Origin: Clitopilus passeckerianus | Taxonomy: Eukaryota; Basidiomycota; Agaricomycetes; Agaricales; Entolomataceae | DNA length: 64,000 bases | Reading direction: 5' to 3' | NCBI GenBank assembly: GCA_944990035.1 | Contig: CALYLX010000026.1 | Span: 1 to 64,000, forward strand | Shown here: piece after piece, positions 61,110-64,000 of the stretch | How positions within the stretch are numbered: the stretch's first letter is position 1 | Layout of the letters: every line of letters begins with the position of its first letter | Notes under the pieces: generated by a model | The model's input: the letters and a program-made list of their open reading frames with translations, nothing else | Told to the model about the DNA's origin: nothing | Databases searched by the model: none | Program-made: the position numbers and the translations under genes

Positions 61110-64000
61110 TTCTCAGGGACTCGATCTACAGCACCGAAACATCGATGTACATACCTTCAGAGCTCAAATTAACAACAAGCCATTGCCACACTCCTAAATC
61201 TATCATTGTTTCCCTCAGAACGGCGTCTCGAACTAGTTCAATGAATGCGATTTGAAAGAGAAACATTCGTCTCTCATCATTGGACTCTGGTTGACGGCCC
61301 TCGAGCATGTCGATCCACCGCTTGACTTCACCTGCCTGCTCCTAGACATGCTGTTGTTCTCGATCGTTGTGTTGCTTCCCCACACTGACGTCAACATCGA
61401 GAAGGTTATTCTTCTGCTGATCATCCGGCTCTGGAGGGTACGCTGGCCAAAAGACAGTGATTTCTTCGGACGATCGCCCCGGAATACCGAACGCACAGGC
61501 CGTTTCTGGTGACTTCGACTTCAAGGGCCCGGACTCCGATGCTCTCAAGGAGAGAGTTTCCTCCGTCCTCCTCGCTCAACCAGCGTGTTTGTAGGCCAAC
61601 TCTTGCGGTGAGAGCTCAATTCTCGATCTCAAGACCATACATGTCGATGGGCGGCTGATCATTGACACAATCCCATTCAAAATCTCAAACACTGCCCGAC
61701 CTTCACGTCCCTGTCGTCGAGAAATCTCCATCCCGTTTCCTCATGCACACCAAGGCCATGCAAGCTAATAACGGCGACGTCCTTCTGGGCCAGCCCGATC
61801 GACGTGGGCGCTCTAGTCTCCAACGGGGACAATCGCAGCCGAATCTTATTTGGGACATAATAATGAAAGAGCCTTTTGTTCGTTCTCTTGTCCGATCAGG
61901 TTTACGATCTTCAATATTCTAACCAACCGGCAAGCCTGTCCACATCCAAGAGCCCAAGTGCCCTGTGCCCTCGCAGCTCTATAGTTCCACAAAAACCTGG
62001 CAACGCCGTTGACGTTCAGCTCCAAGAAAGTGGCCTACCAGCGCCAGGATCCACATCGACACGGACTGTTCCAGTAAACTACTGGTTCGAAACCCTCAGA
62101 AGTCAGCTTCCACCACGAGGAAACGGCGCTGACGAGGAACAGTCCCGTCATTGACCGAAAAGTCCCTCGAACTGCCATTACAGGTTTTACTCACCACGGA
62201 AAGGTAAAAATGCTTATTCATTGACATCCTCCATGATGCAGAACAGTTGCCGTTAAACGAAGTGATGGCCGCTGCAAGGCAGTAGGCATGGTATGAGGAT
62301 TTGCTCCCTCGTACGCGTTGGTTGGCCCTGCTCAGAAGCGTTCAAATTCCGAGATGACGGTGGTTCAGGAATACCTTGAGCGACGCATGTTTGCCTAGAA
62401 TCATCATCCTAGCGCGCGGCTTTGGCGTGTTAAATGTCGAACGATTTTTTGGAGACCGAAGACCCTACACAGCAGTGAGGGTAGGTGTATTCGGATGGAC
62501 CTAGGATTTCTGCCAGTGGAATTTGGTCAAACGATGTCCATTTTTGCTCTACCACCACTATCTACGTATGAAACTAACAAAAGACGGGTCTTCGTAGTAC
62601 ACCTCGCCTGCCTTTAAGCCCCTCTGATACCACAGCTAAGTTTTGACACAGCTCAGTGTCGGTCCTGTGTATGTAAACGTCATAAGCCTTTGAAGATCCC
62701 CGAATTAGTCGAGCAGTCGGGTAACAGCACCTTCCTTTTCGAGTTGCCAGCCAGTTAGCAGGGCGCCTCATGCCGCTGCACGAGTCGAGCCACATGTTCC
62801 CCAAAACGACGGAACATACTGAATGCAGGCTAGCCACAATCTTTCGCCAAGTTCTCTCTCGATGCTTCTTCTACCCACTTCTATTCAGGCGGATTGGCGC
62901 TTTGACTGCGTGTGGCGCTTACTCTACCGCCTGACCCTCTTCAAGATTGCAATGTGCTCACCTGACCTAGAGCCCTCCATAGAATCGTCCCGTCGAAGCC
63001 GAGCCGGAGTGACCCCTCAAGCCACTTCCAGAAGAGTTGAACGACCCTGTACGATTGAATTGATCTTTGCAGCCCGAGCTGCCAGAGCCACTATTCCGAA
63101 CGTCCTTGCTTCCTGAACCATGCTGGATACATGAGCCGTCGATCTCTATTGGTGCTCGGGTATCGTATCCCGACTCGAATCATCGGCCGGCTAGGGTTCC
63201 AGAGGAGTCGAGGTACAGCCAACGCTACCTGAGGATACTTCAGGCCGGCCTCGAAGCAGAGAACGGGTCAGGGAAGGTCACAGCTGAGAAGATTTGCGAG
63301 CTCATGGCTTGTTATCTGGAGTCTGGGCTGCGGGCTATCCATCCCGCTGCGCCGCTGCACGGCATTCCTCAAAGCTAAGTATAAATCTCTATCAGTGTTT
63401 TCGACAGGATTGAGCATATCGACAACCATCGTGACCATCGTCTCGTTCAACCTATCAACGGTTCATCTGGCTCGTCCACGGACGAATTAGCCCAAGTCAC
63501 CATTAAAGGCGTCCTTTTAGCACTCATAACGTCCGGGCTGTAGCCAACTCCGGAGAAACATCCAAAGGAGCTTCTACAGGGTCTTCTGACGTTCACCTGT
63601 TCCTCTCGGCTTGATGAAAGTACATTCTTCATCGAAATGCTGTGCTATTCCCAAGAAAGGCTTGTCCTCTTGCTCGGATATTGAGCCGGCGTACCCTGAT
63701 TCGTCGTTGGTCTCTCACATTCATTCCATTGACCTACGGTCAATATCCGAGAGAATCTCTTCTTGCCGAACATGCTGGCGTTTGGAATTTCTACGTGGCG
63801 AAGTCTCTGAGCTTCTTAGACCCACTTTGACCGATGTAGGCGATTTCAAGTTGGTTGGCGACGCGTCTTGACGCGTATTCATTAAAGACCGTCAACTCTT
63901 CGGCGCCATGCATGGCAGCACATACTTTCATGGGCATCTAATCGATTTAGAACGCGTTCACATGGTAGTCGTTCAGAGATTAATGTTAATCTCGCTGTGC
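61110..64000. other. No intact gene; possible decayed coding region
   Basis: Plus-strand fragments in several frames look protein-like but are broken by stops and frame changes. Examples are 61252-61512, 61662-61922, 61876-62154 and 63067-63378 (ending KVTAEKICELMACYLESGLR and AIHPAAPLHG), then a piece near 63480 (ELAQVTIKGVLLALITSGL) that meets a stop. Together they could be remains of one long gene or a spliced gene I cannot assemble. I do not recognise the family with confidence. The window ends inside this region, so anything here may continue beyond it. Confidence 0.35.

Noticed and set aside
1..64000. CRISPR array, bacterial operon or riboswitch
   Set aside because: The window is intron-rich fungal DNA. 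No regularly spaced repeats of that kind are present.

Overview
The window looks like nuclear DNA of a mushroom-forming basidiomycete (Agaricomycetes). Coding genes are broken by many short introns of about 42-70 nt with GT..AG ends. The recognisable proteins are basidiomycete/fungal types: an IML1 subunit of the TORC1-regulating GATOR1/SEACIT complex, Pcl-type cyclin, GH131 glucanase, HEL2 and UBP3 homologues, and NACHT-type NLR proteins with the 'NSEERYPHPRC' linker typical of mushroom genomes. All identifications come from reading translations and hand-splicing; no search was run.

Layout. 0.3-3.5 kb: two tandem minus-strand multi-pass membrane proteins, the second with a frameshift. 4.7-7.8 kb: PNS1/choline-transporter-like protein (minus). 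9.0-10.6 kb: uncharacterised charged/disordered protein (minus). 11.0-12.4 kb: protein-kinase-like gene (plus). 14.8-15.7 kb: uncharacterised gene (minus). 16.0-21.0 kb: IML1 (plus), then NAT3, the NatB N-terminal acetyltransferase. 22-26.3 kb: no gene seen. 26.3-28.4 kb: coiled-coil AT-hook protein. 28.4-35.2 kb: no convincing gene. 35.2-36.2 kb: Pho85-type cyclin. 36.2-40.8 kb: no convincing gene. 40.8-46.7 kb: two tandem NLR genes (minus). 47.3-49.6 kb: UBP3/USP10 deubiquitinase. 50.5-51.6 kb: uncharacterised gene with a PD-(D/E)XK-like motif. 52.1-53.3 kb: secreted GH131. 53.6-56.2 kb: HEL2/ZNF598 E3 ligase. 56.4-56.9 kb: mitochondrial ribosomal protein mL54 (MRPL37, minus). 57.2-61.1 kb: tandem alcohol dehydrogenases. 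61.1-64 kb: no intact gene, possibly a decayed one.

How the parts relate. As usual in fungi there is no operon logic. Housekeeping genes (TORC1 control, N-terminal acetylation, ribosome quality control, deubiquitination, mitochondrial translation) alternate with lineage-specific families that duplicate in tandem (membrane proteins, NLRs, ADHs). The most unusual item is the second NLR. Its transcript splices in frame, with canonical-looking sites, into a C-terminal basic helix-loop-helix plus coiled-coil segment. That would make an NLR with a DNA-binding-type tail. Its tandem sister carries only a shorter, acidic helical counterpart. A second notable point is a 51-bp direct duplication inside the second ADH gene that looks like a newly created intron.
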